DNA of 38,848 nucleotides from an uncultured Verrucomicrobiota bacterium. GTDB lineage: Bacteria; Verrucomicrobiota; Verrucomicrobiia; Opitutales; Opitutaceae. Of this stretch, positions 13,636-22,682 are shown one piece after another; the stretch's first letter is position 1; each line of letters begins with the position of its first letter. The position numbers and the translations under genes are program-made. The stretch covers positions 1 through 38,848 of the forward strand of contig CAIRBK010000086.1 of assembly GCA_903876795.1 (NCBI GenBank), given 5' to 3'. Below the pieces are notes generated by a model. It ran no database searches, was not told where the DNA came from, and saw only the letters and a program-made list of their open reading frames with translations.

Positions 13636-14700
13636 ATGCCTACCCTGTTTGATCCGCTCCAAGCCGGAGCCTTTGCTCTTCGCAACCGTGTCGTGATGGC
13701 ACCGTTGACCCGTTGCCGGGCGGACGCCGGTCGTGTGCCGACTGCGCTTATGGCCGAGTATTACCGCCAGCGCGCATCGGCCGGGCTTATCCTCTCCGAG
13801 GCCACGGCGGTTGACCCGATGGGTGTGGGTTACCCGGACACGCCTGGCATCTGGTCGGCCGAACAGGTCGCGGGCTGGAAACTCGTCACGCAGGCCGTGC
13901 ATGCCGAGGGCGGCACGATCCTTTTGCAACTTTGGCATGTGGGGCGCGTTTCGCATCCGATTTATCTCAACGGCGCGTCGCCGGTCGCCCCCAGTGCCAT
14001 CGCCGCTCCGGGCCATGTGAGCCTGGTCAGGCCCGAGCAGCCGCATCCCGAGCCGCGCGCTCTGGAGCGGGCGGAGATCCCGGGCATCGTCGCGGCCTAT
14101 CGTCGCGGCGCGCAACTCGCCCAGCAGGCCGGTTTCGACGGAGTCGAGATCCACGGGGCCAACGGCTACCTGCTCGACCAGTTTCTCCAGACCTCCACCA
14201 ACCACCGCACCGACGACTACGGCGGTCCGGTCGAGAATCGCGCACGACTGATGTTGGAGGTTGCCGACGCCGCCATCGGCGTGTGGGGCGCGGGCCGCGT
14301 GGGCATGCACCTCTCGCCGCGCGGCGATTTCCTCGGCATGGGCGACGCCGATCCGGCCGCGACGTTCAGTTATGTCGCCCGCGAACTGGGTGCCCGTCGC
14401 ATCGCTTTCCTCTGCGCCCGCGAGGGGCTCGCCGAGCCGCGCCTGGGCCCGGCGCTCAAGCGCGCGTTCGGGGGCGTGTTCATCGCCAACCAGGGGTTCA
14501 CGGCCGAGACCGCCGCCGGAGAAATCGCCGCCGGCCACGCCGACGCGGTCGCCTGGGGACAGCTCTTCATCGCCAACCCCGACCTGCCTGCGCGTCTGCG
14601 CAGCGGGGCGTCGCTCAACACCCCGGATGCATCCACGTTTTATCCTGCTCCGGGTGCCGACCGCGCGCGTGGTTTCACCGACTACGCCGCGCTTTCGTAA
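13636..14700 (+). CDS. nemA: Old Yellow Enzyme-family alkene reductase (NemA-like)
   Basis: This 354-aa FMN-dependent TIM-barrel enzyme reduces activated C=C bonds and nitro groups with NAD(P)H. Visible features are APLTRCRAD near residue 22, QLWHVGR at 98-104, and GVEIHGANGYLLDQFLQ around 169-185. His173 and Asn176 are the usual substrate-binding pair. NHRTDDYGGPVENRARL follows, and the C-terminus has a phosphate-binding GGVFIANQGF. Length and motif order match NemA/XenB-type OYEs. It is the first gene of a four-gene run behind a NemR-like regulator, with gaps of 47, 33 and 10 nt. The ATG fits the family N-terminus (LFDPLQAGAFALRNRVVMAP). Confidence 0.9.
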   Translation: MPTLFDPLQAGAFALRNRVVMAPLTRCRADAGRVPTALMAEYYRQRASAGLILSEATAVDPMGVGYPDTPGIWSAEQVAGWKLVTQAVHAEGGTILLQLWHVGRVSHPIYLNGASPVAPSAIAAPGHVSLVRPEQPHPEPRALERAEIPGIVAAYRRGAQLAQQAGFDGVEIHGANGYLLDQFLQTSTNHRTDDYGGPVENRARLMLEVADAAIGVWGAGRVGMHLSPRGDFLGMGDADPAATFSYVARELGARRIAFLCAREGLAEPRLGPALKRAFGGVFIANQGFTAETAAGEIAAGHADAVAWGQLFIANPDLPARLRSGASLNTPDASTFYPAPGADRARGFTDYAALS

Positions 14701-14747
14701 CACCCACTGGCTCGCATTCTGCTAGGTCCGCAAACACCTTTCCACCC

Positions 14748-15320
14748 ATGCCCACCATATCCATCGTCTATTATTCCGGAGGCGGCCACACCGCCGTGTT
14801 CGCCGAAGCCGTCGCCGAGGGCGCCAAGTCGGTCTCCGGCACCAGCGTCAACCTCCTCCGCATCGACGGAAAAGACATCGTCGAGGGCCGTTTTAAAAAC
14901 GACGCTTTCCTGGCGACGCTCAACGCGAGCGACGCGATCATCTTTGGCTCCCCGACCTACATGGGCGGCCCGAGCGGACAGTTCAAAACCTTCGCCGACG
15001 CCACCGGCGGCATCTGGTATCAACAGCAGTGGAAGGACAAGCTCGCGGCCGGTTTTACCGTCTCGGCCGGCACGAGCGGCGACAAGCTGAACACGCTGGA
15101 ATATTTCTTCATCCTCTCGCAGCAGCACGGGATGGTGTGGATCGGCACCGGCGTGCTCCCTTACGCCACCGGCCAGATCAACCGCTACAGCTTTTCCAGC
15201 GGCGCGGCCGGCCAGGCCAACCAGGAACCCGTCACCGAAAAGCCCGACGCCGAGGACAAGGCAACCGGCGCCCACTTGGGCCGCCGTGTAGCCGAGGCCG
15301 CCGTTCGCTGGGCCAAGTAA
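14748..15320 (+). CDS. flavodoxin-like NAD(P)H:quinone reductase-type protein
   Basis: This 190-aa flavodoxin-fold protein has the FMN phosphate loop in SIVYYSGGGHTAVFAEA (residues 4-20). FGSPTYMGGPSGQFKTF lies around 66-82, followed by the family segment GFTVSAGTSGDK. The pattern SPTYMGGPSGQFK is that of WrbA and related flavodoxin-fold reductases, which carry out two-electron reduction of quinones. It is the second gene of the reductase operon and probably lowers quinone or electrophile stress. No signal peptide is present, so the protein is cytoplasmic. The exact substrate is unknown. Confidence 0.8.
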   Translation: MPTISIVYYSGGGHTAVFAEAVAEGAKSVSGTSVNLLRIDGKDIVEGRFKNDAFLATLNASDAIIFGSPTYMGGPSGQFKTFADATGGIWYQQQWKDKLAAGFTVSAGTSGDKLNTLEYFFILSQQHGMVWIGTGVLPYATGQINRYSFSSGAAGQANQEPVTEKPDAEDKATGAHLGRRVAEAAVRWAK

Positions 15321-15353
15321 TCTCCCTCCCCGCCACTCCGACTTTTCCCAAAC

Positions 15354-16004
15354 ATGTCCACCATTCCGACCACCCAGCTCATCGACGCCCTCAAATGGCG
15401 TTATGCCACCAAGAAATTCGACTCCGCCAAAAAAATCCCCGCCGACACCTGGGCCGCGCTTGAAGAGTCTCTCGTGCTGACGCCGTCTTCGTTCGGTGCG
15501 CAACCGTGGAAGTTCCTCGTCGTTAACACCCCCGAACTCCGCGCGAAACTGGTGCCGGTTTCCTGGGGACAGACCCAGGTCGTGGACGCGTCCCACCTCG
15601 TGGTTTTCGCGTTCAAGCAGAACCTCGACGAGGCTCACATCGACCGCTACATCGCCAGCGCCGCGCAGATCCGGGGCATCACGGTCGAGGCGATGGATCC
15701 CTTCAAAAAAATCATCATGGGCAGCCTCGAAGGCGCGCGCGCCAAGGGCTACCTGGACGTCTGGCAATCTCGCCAGATCTATATCGCGCTCGGCCAGTTC
15801 ATGGCCTCGGCCGCGTTGCTGGGCATCGACACCTGTCCGATGGAGGGAATCGATCCGGCCAAGTATGACGAGATCCTCGGCCTCACGGGCACCGGCTACA
15901 CGACGCTTTGCGCCTGCCCGGCCGGCTACCGCTCCGCCGACGACAAATACGCGACCACCCCCAAGGTGCGTTTCCCGCTCTCCGAGGTGATCGCGCACCT
16001 GTGA
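15354..16004 (+). CDS. NfsB-like NAD(P)H-dependent nitroreductase
   Basis: This 216-aa enzyme belongs to the nitroreductase FMN family. The N-terminus LKWRYATKKFDSAKKIPAD carries the conserved FMN-binding Arg-Tyr-Ala-(T/V)-K-x-F/Y pattern. TPSSFGAQPWKFLVV (about 43-57) and the C-terminal GTGYTTLCACPAGYRS complete the fold seen in E. coli NfsB. Members reduce nitroaromatics, quinones and related electrophiles. It is the third gene of the operon, 10 nt before the alcohol dehydrogenase. No anomalies are seen in length or motifs. Confidence 0.88.
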   Translation: MSTIPTTQLIDALKWRYATKKFDSAKKIPADTWAALEESLVLTPSSFGAQPWKFLVVNTPELRAKLVPVSWGQTQVVDASHLVVFAFKQNLDEAHIDRYIASAAQIRGITVEAMDPFKKIIMGSLEGARAKGYLDVWQSRQIYIALGQFMASAALLGIDTCPMEGIDPAKYDEILGLTGTGYTTLCACPAGYRSADDKYATTPKVRFPLSEVIAHL

Positions 16005-16014
16005 TCGCCAGGCC

Positions 16015-17226
16015 ATGAACTCGTTCTCGATCTACACGCCGACGCGCATTTTTTTCGGAACCGACCAACTCGCGCCGTTTGCCGCGTCGGTGGCCCGGCT
16101 GGGGCGTCACGCCCTCGTGGTCGTCGGCGGCGGCAGTGTCGAGCGTCTGGGCTATCTGGACGAAGTCTCCGGCGCGCTCGCGCGGGCCGGCCTGCGCGTC
16201 ACCGTGTTTCGCGGGATCGAGCCCAACCCGGAATCGGCCACCATCAACCGCGCTGTCGCCGTGCTGCGCGACTCGGGGGCCGACGTGGTCGTGCCGCTCG
16301 GCGGCGGTTCCGTCATGGACGCGGCCAAGGCCGTCGCGGCGCTCGGCGCGCTGCCGGGGGAAAACGACATCTGGCCTTTTGTGCTCGGCCAGCCGCGCGC
16401 GTTCCAGCTCGCGGCGGCGCTGCCGTTGGCCGCCGTGCCCACCACCGCCGCGACCGCCTCGGAAGTCACGCCTTACGCGGTGATTTCCAACCGGGCGGTC
16501 CGGGGCAAGTCGGTCCTCGCGCACGAATCGTTCAAGCCGGCGGCGGCCCTGCTCAACCCCGCCTTCACCGCCAAGGTGCCGGCGGTCACGACGCAGGACG
16601 GCGCGGCCGACATCCTCAGCCATGTCCTGGAGAACTACCTGTTGGGCGGCGACGAGTCGGCGCTGGCCGACCACCATGCGGAGGGCGTCATGGCCGCGGT
16701 CCTGGAGAGTTTGCCCCGCGTGTTGGCCAATCCCGGAGATTTGGCGCATCGCGGACGCCTGCTTTGGGCATCCACCCTCGCGCTCAATGAATATCCGAAC
16801 GCGGGCCGCCGCCCCTCCCAGTTCGTGCTTCACTCGATGGAGCATGCCCTCAGCGGCTGGTATCCGGATCTCGCGCACGGCCGCGGGCTGGCGACGCTTT
16901 ATCCCGCCTATTTCCGCTGGCTGCTGGCGCGGGGGCGGGCGCAATCCCGGTTCGCGCGGCTCGGCGAGCGCCTCTTCGGACTCGCGGGGGCAGATGCGGC
17001 GGATCGTTTCGTCGAACGGTTCGAGGCCTGGCTCGGGGCGAACGGCCTGCTCCAGGCGCTCGGCGACCTGGGTATCGCCGAGGCGGACTACGCCGCAGTG
17101 GCCGACTACGCCGTGAAAACCTACGGTGACGGCCGGCAGCTGGACGCGCTCGGGGCACTGCCCGCTGCGGAGATCGTCGCGATATTCAAAGCGACGGCCC
17201 GGCAAGCCCGCGTTCCGCAGGGTTGA
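16015..17226 (+). CDS. iron-type alcohol dehydrogenase, YqhD-like aldehyde reductase
   Basis: This 403-aa group III alcohol dehydrogenase has an NAD(P)-binding GGGSVMDAAKAVA (about residues 97-109). The metal ligands read as Asp199 and His203 (DILSHVLE), His277 (HSMEHALSG) and His288 (DLAHGRG). The overall sequence resembles E. coli YqhD, an NADPH-dependent reductase of short aldehydes including glyoxal and lipid-peroxidation products. That fits a detoxification operon with the NemR-like regulator. The N-terminal INSFSIYTPTRI-like start is typical of butanol-dehydrogenase relatives. The last 41 nt overlap the 3' end of the convergent pseudouridine synthase gene. Cofactor and metal choice are not determined by sequence alone. 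Confidence 0.88.
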   Translation: MNSFSIYTPTRIFFGTDQLAPFAASVARLGRHALVVVGGGSVERLGYLDEVSGALARAGLRVTVFRGIEPNPESATINRAVAVLRDSGADVVVPLGGGSVMDAAKAVAALGALPGENDIWPFVLGQPRAFQLAAALPLAAVPTTAATASEVTPYAVISNRAVRGKSVLAHESFKPAAALLNPAFTAKVPAVTTQDGAADILSHVLENYLLGGDESALADHHAEGVMAAVLESLPRVLANPGDLAHRGRLLWASTLALNEYPNAGRRPSQFVLHSMEHALSGWYPDLAHGRGLATLYPAYFRWLLARGRAQSRFARLGERLFGLAGADAADRFVERFEAWLGANGLLQALGDLGIAEADYAAVADYAVKTYGDGRQLDALGALPAAEIVAIFKATARQARVPQG

Positions 17227-17764
17227 GTTCGCGCCAGCGCCCGGGGGCCAGCCCCATATCGGCCAACATGAGTTGGCCGATGCGCGCCCTCAGCAGGCGC
17301 AGAGTCGGGTGGCCGACCGCCGCGGTCATGCGGCGCACCTGGCGGTTTTTGCCCTCGATGAGTTCGAGCGCGATCCAGGCGTCGGGCACGGTTTTGCGGA
17401 AACGCACCGGCGGGTCGCGCGGCGGGAGGGCGGGCGGAGGATCCAGACGCCGCGCCCGGCAGGGCAGGGTGAGGTGGTCCCCGATCTTTACGCCCCGGGC
17501 GAGTTGGGCGAGAGCGGCGTCGGACGGGATGTGCTCCACTTGAGCCCAGTATTCGCGATGGTGGCCGTGTTTGGGATCGAGCATGCGGGTGTTGAGCCCG
17601 GGTTCGTCGGTGAGCAGCAGCAGGCCCTCGGAGTCCGCGTCGAGGCGGCCGACGGGATAGACGCGCCCGGGCAGGCCGAAGTCGGCCAGCGTGCGCCACG
17701 CCGAACCGGACTCGGGGGTGAATTGCGAGAGCACGCCGTAGGGCTTGTTGAGGGCGAGAAGCAC
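17186..17764 (-). CDS. rluE: 23S rRNA pseudouridine synthase of the RluE group
   Basis: This 192-aa protein has the RsuA/RluE catalytic motif GRLDADSEGLLLLTD (Asp42 as the nucleophile). The family C-terminus is EGKNRQVRRMTAAVGHPTL, followed by LLRARIGQL. It starts directly with the catalytic domain (LALNKPYGVLSQFTPE) and has no S4 RNA-binding domain, which distinguishes RluE from RsuA and RluB. The expected role is pseudouridine formation in 23S rRNA; the exact uridine is inferred from E. coli. Its end overlaps the end of the alcohol dehydrogenase gene by 41 nt in the opposite orientation. Confidence 0.85.
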   Translation of the reverse strand: MLLALNKPYGVLSQFTPESGSAWRTLADFGLPGRVYPVGRLDADSEGLLLLTDEPGLNTRMLDPKHGHHREYWAQVEHIPSDAALAQLARGVKIGDHLTLPCRARRLDPPPALPPRDPPVRFRKTVPDAWIALELIEGKNRQVRRMTAAVGHPTLRLLRARIGQLMLADMGLAPGRWRELNPAERGLAGPSL

Positions 17765-17854
17765 CGCGACAGGGAAAACGGAATCGGGCGGGCACGGAAG
17801 TTTTGAAACGCGGATTTTTTTGGCGACCCCGGGAAATCGGGCTACGTTGACCTC

Positions 17855-18859
17855 ATGAAAGCCGCGAACCTAACCGCCATCAACGAACTCGCGATCGTCG
17901 ATCAGCCCCTGCCCGAGCCGGTGGCAGGCGAGGTCCGGGTGCGCCTGCAAGCCGCCGCGCTCAACCACCGCGACGTATGGATCAAGCAGGGCCACTACGC
18001 CGGTCTGCGGTTTCCCTGCCGGCCGGGCTCGGACGGCGCCGGCGTGGTCGAGGCGGTGGGCGCGGGTGTGGATGCCGACTGGCTCGGGGGCGACGTGATC
18101 ATCAACCCGGCGTTCGGCTGGGGAACGCGGGAGCGTGCCCAGGGCGAGGATTTCTCGATCCTGGGTCTGCCGCGAGACGGCACGCTGGCCGAGGCCATCA
18201 TCGTGCCCGTCGGGCAGCTCGCGCCCAAGCCGGAGCATCTTTCCTGGGCCGAGGCGGCGGCTTTGCCGCTGGCGGGCCTCACGGCTTATCGGGCCTTGTT
18301 TGGCCGGGGACGGCTTCAGACCGGAGAAAAGGTTCTCATCAAAGGTGTCGGCGGCGGCGTGGCGTCGTTGGCGCTGCAGTTTGCCGTCGCCTGCGGGGCC
18401 GAGGTGTATGTGACCTCCGGTAGCGACGAAAAGATCGAACGGGCCATCCGTCTCGGCGCGGCGGGCGGTTTCAACTACACGCATCCTGGCTGGGCCAAAA
18501 CGGCGTCACATGCGCATGCGGACCGGTTGTTCGACCTGATCCTGGACAGCGCGGGCGGGGAGGGCTTCGAGGCGTTGCTCGACCTGGCCGCTCCGGGCGG
18601 GCGCGTGGTGTTTTGCGGGGCGACCCGGGGCAACCCGCCGGTGCTGCCCATGCGCAAGGTCTTTTGGCGCCAGCTTTCGCTGCTCGGCACGACGATGGGC
18701 AGTCCGGCGGACTGGACCGCGATGCTGGCGTTTGTCGGGCGCCACGGCATCAAGCCGGTCGTGAGCGCGACCTTCGCCCTGGACCGGGCGGCGGAGGCCT
18801 TTGCCCTGATGGAACGCGGCGGTCAGTTCGGCAAAATCGTGGTCACGATGCAGTCGTGA
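17855..18859 (+). CDS. medium-chain dehydrogenase/reductase, quinone-reductase-like
   Basis: This 334-aa MDR-superfamily oxidoreductase has an N-terminal GroES-like domain ([13 protein letters not shown], then [15 protein letters not shown]). Its Rossmann domain carries [18 protein letters not shown] (about residues 160-177). The structural-zinc cysteines of true alcohol dehydrogenases are not visible, which is usual for the quinone oxidoreductase and YogA-like branches. It is transcribed singly, 90 nt after the divergent rluE start. The substrate is not predictable; reduction of quinones or enones would suit the neighbourhood but is unproven. Confidence 0.8.
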   Translation: MKAANLTAINELAIVDQPLPEPVAGEVRVRLQAAALNHRDVWIKQGHYAGLRFPCRPGSDGAGVVEAVGAGVDADWLGGDVIINPAFGWGTRERAQGEDFSILGLPRDGTLAEAIIVPVGQLAPKPEHLSWAEAAALPLAGLTAYRALFGRGRLQTGEKVLIKGVGGGVASLALQFAVACGAEVYVTSGSDEKIERAIRLGAAGGFNYTHPGWAKTASHAHADRLFDLILDSAGGEGFEALLDLAAPGGRVVFCGATRGNPPVLPMRKVFWRQLSLLGTTMGSPADWTAMLAFVGRHGIKPVVSATFALDRAAEAFALMERGGQFGKIVVTMQS

Positions 18860-18929
18860 TTTTTGCGGCGCGGCCAAAATCCTTCTTGGATTCCGCCCGC
18901 GCGGGCGGCACGTTTATCGGTCTATTTCC

Positions 18930-20288
18930 ATGAAAATTTGCTGCATTGGCGCCGGTTATGTGGGTGGTCCGACGATGGCGGTGATCGCGTTAAAGGCTCC
19001 GGACATCCAAGTCACCGTGGTCGATATGAACGCCACGCGCATCGCCGCGTGGAATTCGGACACGCTTCCGGTTTACGAGCCGGGTTTGGACGAGGTCGTG
19101 AGGCAGGCCCGCGGTCGCAACTTGTTTTTTTCGACCGACGTGAGGGGCGCCATCGCGGCGGCCGACATCATTTTTGTCTCGGTCAACACCCCGACCAAGA
19201 CCTACGGCGTGGGCTCCGGCCGCGCCGCCGATCTGCGCTACATCGAGTCGGTCGCCCGCACGATCGCCGAGGTCTCCACCACGCCGAAGATCATCGTGGA
19301 AAAATCCACCATTCCCGTGAAGACCGCCGAGACGATCCAGCAGATCCTCGCGGCCAACACCAACGGCGCGACCTTCCAGGTGTTGTCCAATCCCGAGTTC
19401 CTCGCCGAGGGCACGGCGGTGGTCGATCTTTTTAATCCTGACCGCGTCCTGATCGGCGGGGAGCGCACCCCGGCGGGCGACGCCGCCGTGAAGACGCTCG
19501 CCGACGTCTATGCCCGCTGGGTGCCGCGCGAGCGCATCATCACGACCAATCTGTGGTCGTCGGAACTCTCCAAGCTCGTGGCCAACGCCTTCCTCGCCCA
19601 GCGCATCTCCTCGATCAACGCCATCTCGGCGCTCTGCGAGGCGACCGGCGCCGACGTGGACGAGGTGGCCAACGCGATCGGCAAGGATTCGCGCATCGGC
19701 CCCAAGTTCCTCAAGGCCTCGGTCGGCTTCGGCGGCTCCTGCTTCCAGAAGGACATCCTCAACCTCGTCTATCTCTGCGAAAGCTTCGGCCTGCCCGCAG
19801 TGGCCGCCTACTGGAACGGCGTCGTGGAGATGAACGACTACCAGAAACGCCGGTTCTCCGCCCGGATCGTGCGGTCACTCTTCAACACCGTGGCCGACAA
19901 GCGCATCGCGGTGCTGGGTTTCGCCTTCAAAAAAGACACCAACGACACGCGTGAATCCGCCGCGATCCATGTCGTGCGCGACCTGCTCGCCGAGCAGGCC
20001 AACGTGGTTGTTTACGACCCCAAGGTGGCCGCCGCCGACATCCAGGCCGACGTGCTGGGCAAAGGTGTCGCCAATCCCCGCCTCAACGTCGCCGCGAGCG
20101 CCTACGAGGCCGCTCTGAACGCGCATGCCATCGCCATCGTGACCGAGTGGGACGAGTTCAAGACACTCGACTATGCGAAGATCTTCGCGGGCATGCACAA
20201 GCCCGCCTTCCTTTTCGACGGGCGCAACATCGTCGATCTGGCCCACCTGCGCGCACTCGGATTCCGCGCCCACGGCATCGGACGCTGA
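18930..20288 (+). CDS. ugd: UDP-glucose 6-dehydrogenase (eukaryote-like type)
   Basis: This 452-aa enzyme oxidises UDP-glucose to UDP-glucuronate with two NAD+. GAGYVGG (residues 7-13) binds NAD, and catalytic Cys271 lies in [10 protein letters not shown]. The typical [21 protein letters not shown] and [16 protein letters not shown] are present. The sequence resembles the animal/plant type ([36 protein letters not shown]) more than the shorter enterobacterial Ugd. UDP-glucuronate serves capsule, exopolysaccharide or lipid modification, but no glycosyltransferases are adjacent. The gene ends 6 nt before the convergent PAS gene. Confidence 0.92.
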   Translation: MKICCIGAGYVGGPTMAVIALKAPDIQVTVVDMNATRIAAWNSDTLPVYEPGLDEVVRQARGRNLFFSTDVRGAIAAADIIFVSVNTPTKTYGVGSGRAADLRYIESVARTIAEVSTTPKIIVEKSTIPVKTAETIQQILAANTNGATFQVLSNPEFLAEGTAVVDLFNPDRVLIGGERTPAGDAAVKTLADVYARWVPRERIITTNLWSSELSKLVANAFLAQRISSINAISALCEATGADVDEVANAIGKDSRIGPKFLKASVGFGGSCFQKDILNLVYLCESFGLPAVAAYWNGVVEMNDYQKRRFSARIVRSLFNTVADKRIAVLGFAFKKDTNDTRESAAIHVVRDLLAEQANVVVYDPKVAAADIQADVLGKGVANPRLNVAASAYEAALNAHAIAIVTEWDEFKTLDYAKIFAGMHKPAFLFDGRNIVDLAHLRALGFRAHGIGR

Positions 20289-20294
20289 GACCGG

Positions 20295-20737
20295 CTAGGG
20301 CTCATTCCCTTCGGTGAGCTGGCAGATGATGTTGTAGAGCCCGCCCACCTGGTTTTCCAACTCGCGGATGCGGGATTGTTGCCGGGTGGTCTCGCGCTCT
20401 ATCGCCAAGAAGCCGGTGATCTTTCCGGCGCGGTCTTTGATCGGGCCGAGCGTGATCCACACCGAGTAGGGAGACTGGTTCTTGTGGTAGTTGACCACTT
20501 CGACCGAGGCGGACCGCCCGCGCCTGACGGCCGCGCGCAACTTGGCGACCGCCTTGGGATCCGTATCCAAACCTTGGAGCATGGTACCCGGCTTCAAGCC
20601 CTTGATCTCTGGAAGCGTGTAACCGCACAGGCGGGTAAACGCCGGATTGATCCAATTAACACGCCCCTGTGCGTCGGTGATCAGAACCGCGTCGTGCATG
20701 TCATGGGCGACCCGCTTGAATGAGGTGAGCAAAGTCA
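20295..20737 (-). CDS. single PAS (LOV-like) domain protein
   Basis: The ATG at 20737 gives 147 residues. A PAS domain spans about 15-120 (VLITDAQGRVNWINPAFTRL, then GLKPGTMLQGLDTDPKAV), and a short coiled-coil-like helix follows (QQSRIRELENQVGGLYNII). The spacing LQG..TD...V..LR.A...G....VE..NY.K...P is that of LOV photosensor domains. However, the flavin-linking Cys of GRNCRFLQG is absent; the segment reads GLKPGTMLQG. No kinase, GGDEF or other output domain is attached, so it may act by dimerisation. An upstream in-frame start at 20813 would add 25 residues without homology. Ligand and role are unknown. Confidence 0.75.
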
Positions 20738-20868
20738 TTGCGGCGATTTTGAAAGTAGGGGGTGTTAATCGGCCAACCTGAGTCAAAACCCAGGCAACCT
20801 GTCGCGTCAGCATTTTTCCCGCGCTTGTTGATGAATTTGGCCATTTTACAGATTTCTTTATATGCCAA

Positions 20869-20904
20869 AAAACCCGGCGGCATCGGTCTGTGGCGCCGGG
20901 TTTT
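20869..20904 (-). terminator. rho-independent terminator (possibly bidirectional)
   Basis: AAAACCCGGCG and CGCCGGGTTTT form an 11-bp stem with a 14-nt loop. Leftward transcription sees the stem followed by TTTTTT; rightward transcription sees TTTTC. It lies downstream of the FAD-linked oxidase gene (21172-22569, minus strand) and upstream of the PAS gene, so leftward termination is the better fit. Confidence 0.7.
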
Positions 20905-21171
20905 CGCGGGGGCCGGACGCGGCCGCGCGGCTCGGGTGAGATTCGGGTTGCGCTTGGCCGGTGATCTTGGCGGCCTTGGCGGCATGGGGGCCAAATATCT
21001 GCCGAACGTCCGTGATCTTAAAGCCAGTCAACGCTACCGGCAGCGGCAGGCGGATGCGGCGCGTTTGAAGAAACTGCCTGGCGCCCCGGTCGCACCCAGG
21101 GCCAAGCGAAAATAAAGCTCCCGAGCCGGCTTGAACCGATTCGCGGCGCCCAAAGTGAAGGGGGCCCGGAC
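20905..21171. other. intergenic region with one doubtful small ORF
   Basis: Between the terminator and the oxidase gene I see no convincing gene. A 43-codon plus-strand frame at 20984-21115 encodes a basic peptide (YLPNVRDLKASQRYRQRQAD) ending PRAKRK. Codon use is compatible with coding, but there is no recognised family and no clear ribosome-binding site. Confidence 0.35.
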
Positions 21172-22569
21172 TCAGCCGGCGGCTCCGATGAACGGATTGA
21201 TCGTGAAGGCTTTCATCTTGCCCGGGTTTTGCAGGCCGCGGGGATCGACCTGGTGTTTCAAGGCGAGGCGAGCGGCGGTGATCTCGGGCGTGCTGTCGGG
21301 CAGGTGGACGTTGTGGGTGTTGCTCACGCTGATGCCGATGCTGCGGGCGAAGGCGATGATCTCGATAAAACGCGCCTCGTTTTTATAAAGGATGAGGGGA
21401 ATCGCGCCGACGCCGATCGCGTCGGGCGACGAGTCGGGGCCGACCACGCGCTTGGGATCAATGGCACCCCATTCGAGGTGCATCAGGACCTCGCCGGGGA
21501 ACTCCGTGGTGAGACGGCTGATCTGGTTGCGAAAATCTGCGCCGAAGCCGGCCTGTACATAAGTGTATGCGGGCTCGGACTTCATGGCCCACAGCGTGGT
21601 GTGGTTGTAGGTGAAGTCGGAGAGGAACGGCGGCTTGGGTGGGTCGGCCAGGGGCCGGTTGTATACGCAGGCGATCCCGAGGGCTTCCGCAGCGGCGATC
21701 ACCTCGGCGGTCTGCGCGCGATCAATGATGAGGAAACTGACGTGCTCGTTGTCGCGCAGGTGTTTCTTGATCGGCTTGAAATAGGATGGAATCGGCCACT
21801 GGAACTGGGAGGCGACGCGTTTGCGCCAGGCGCCGTTGCGGGTGGCGGCGTCGGTCCAGTCGAGGAGTTGGGCCCAATCCGTCGAGCTGAAGGCGAGCTG
21901 GTCGTAGTCGAGTTTGGGGGCCAGGCGCATCTCGATCTCGGTCATGATGCCGGTCGTGCCGAAGGTGCGCAGGGCGATCATGGCCTCGTGGCCTTCGTAG
22001 CGGATCGTGCGAGGCTCGGCCTCGATGGTTAAAATGGTGATGGAAACGACCGTATCGATTGCGGCGATGCCTCCCCAGCGGACGCCGCCGATGCCGCCGG
22101 CACCGCCGCCGAAAAAGCCGCCGAGCGTGGCTTTCATCCAGGTGGACGGGTAGCAGCGCAGTTCCCAGCCGGCGGCCCTGGCGACCGTTTCGATGGCGCC
22201 GAGGCGGGCACCGGAGTCGGCGCGGACCACCCCGCCTTCGACTGAGTGGATGCGGTCGTAGCGCGAGAGATCGATCACCACGCCGCCGTGGAGCGGCATG
22301 CACTGGCCGTAATTGCCCGTGCCGGCGCCGCGCGGGGTGATGGCGACATTCGCGGTGAAACACGCGGCAATCACGGCCCGGAGTTGTGCCGTCGTCGCGG
22401 GGCGCACGACCAGATCGGCGCGCTTTTCGTCGAGCTGCGCGCGCAGGCTCGGGGAATACCAGTAGTAGTCCTTGGAAAGGGTATCGAGCGTGTCGCCGGA
22501 GCTGATGACGTTGGCTTCGCCGACGATGGAGACCAGGTCGGCTTGCAGCAGAGCGAGGGAGGAAGGCAT
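21172..22569 (-). CDS. FAD-linked oxidase (GlcD/PCMH-type)
   Basis: This 465-aa flavoprotein has a PCMH FAD-binding domain (LVVRPATTAQLRAVIAACF, then TPRGAGTGNYGQCMPLHGG around residues 80-95). TLGGFFGGGAGGIGGVRWGG follows. The C-terminal half matches the FAD-oxidase C domain in layout, ending KHQVDPRGLQNPGKMKAF, the usual end of GlcD-like oxidases. Likely substrates are 2-hydroxy acids or similar compounds, but no specificity residues can be called. It lies 113 nt downstream of prfB on the same strand and is followed by the hairpin terminator at 20869-20904. It has no signal peptide. Confidence 0.85.
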   Translation of the reverse strand: MPSSLALLQADLVSIVGEANVISSGDTLDTLSKDYYWYSPSLRAQLDEKRADLVVRPATTAQLRAVIAACFTANVAITPRGAGTGNYGQCMPLHGGVVIDLSRYDRIHSVEGGVVRADSGARLGAIETVARAAGWELRCYPSTWMKATLGGFFGGGAGGIGGVRWGGIAAIDTVVSITILTIEAEPRTIRYEGHEAMIALRTFGTTGIMTEIEMRLAPKLDYDQLAFSSTDWAQLLDWTDAATRNGAWRKRVASQFQWPIPSYFKPIKKHLRDNEHVSFLIIDRAQTAEVIAAAEALGIACVYNRPLADPPKPPFLSDFTYNHTTLWAMKSEPAYTYVQAGFGADFRNQISRLTTEFPGEVLMHLEWGAIDPKRVVGPDSSPDAIGVGAIPLILYKNEARFIEIIAFARSIGISVSNTHNVHLPDSTPEITAARLALKHQVDPRGLQNPGKMKAFTINPFIGAAG

Positions 22570-22682
22570 GGTCCATTCTCCACCAGACGGGTTGCCACTT
22601 CAAGGGAACGGACCCTGGTTCCCGTGGTGTTTTTGGGGATGAAGTGGTGCTTCCTGCCGCAAGCCCGGCGTGCAACCCGGGC

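Noticed and set aside
14682-17205. Long minus-strand frames opposite the reductase operon
   Set aside because: All four plus-strand genes have complete family motifs. The opposing frames are Arg/Gly-rich shadows.
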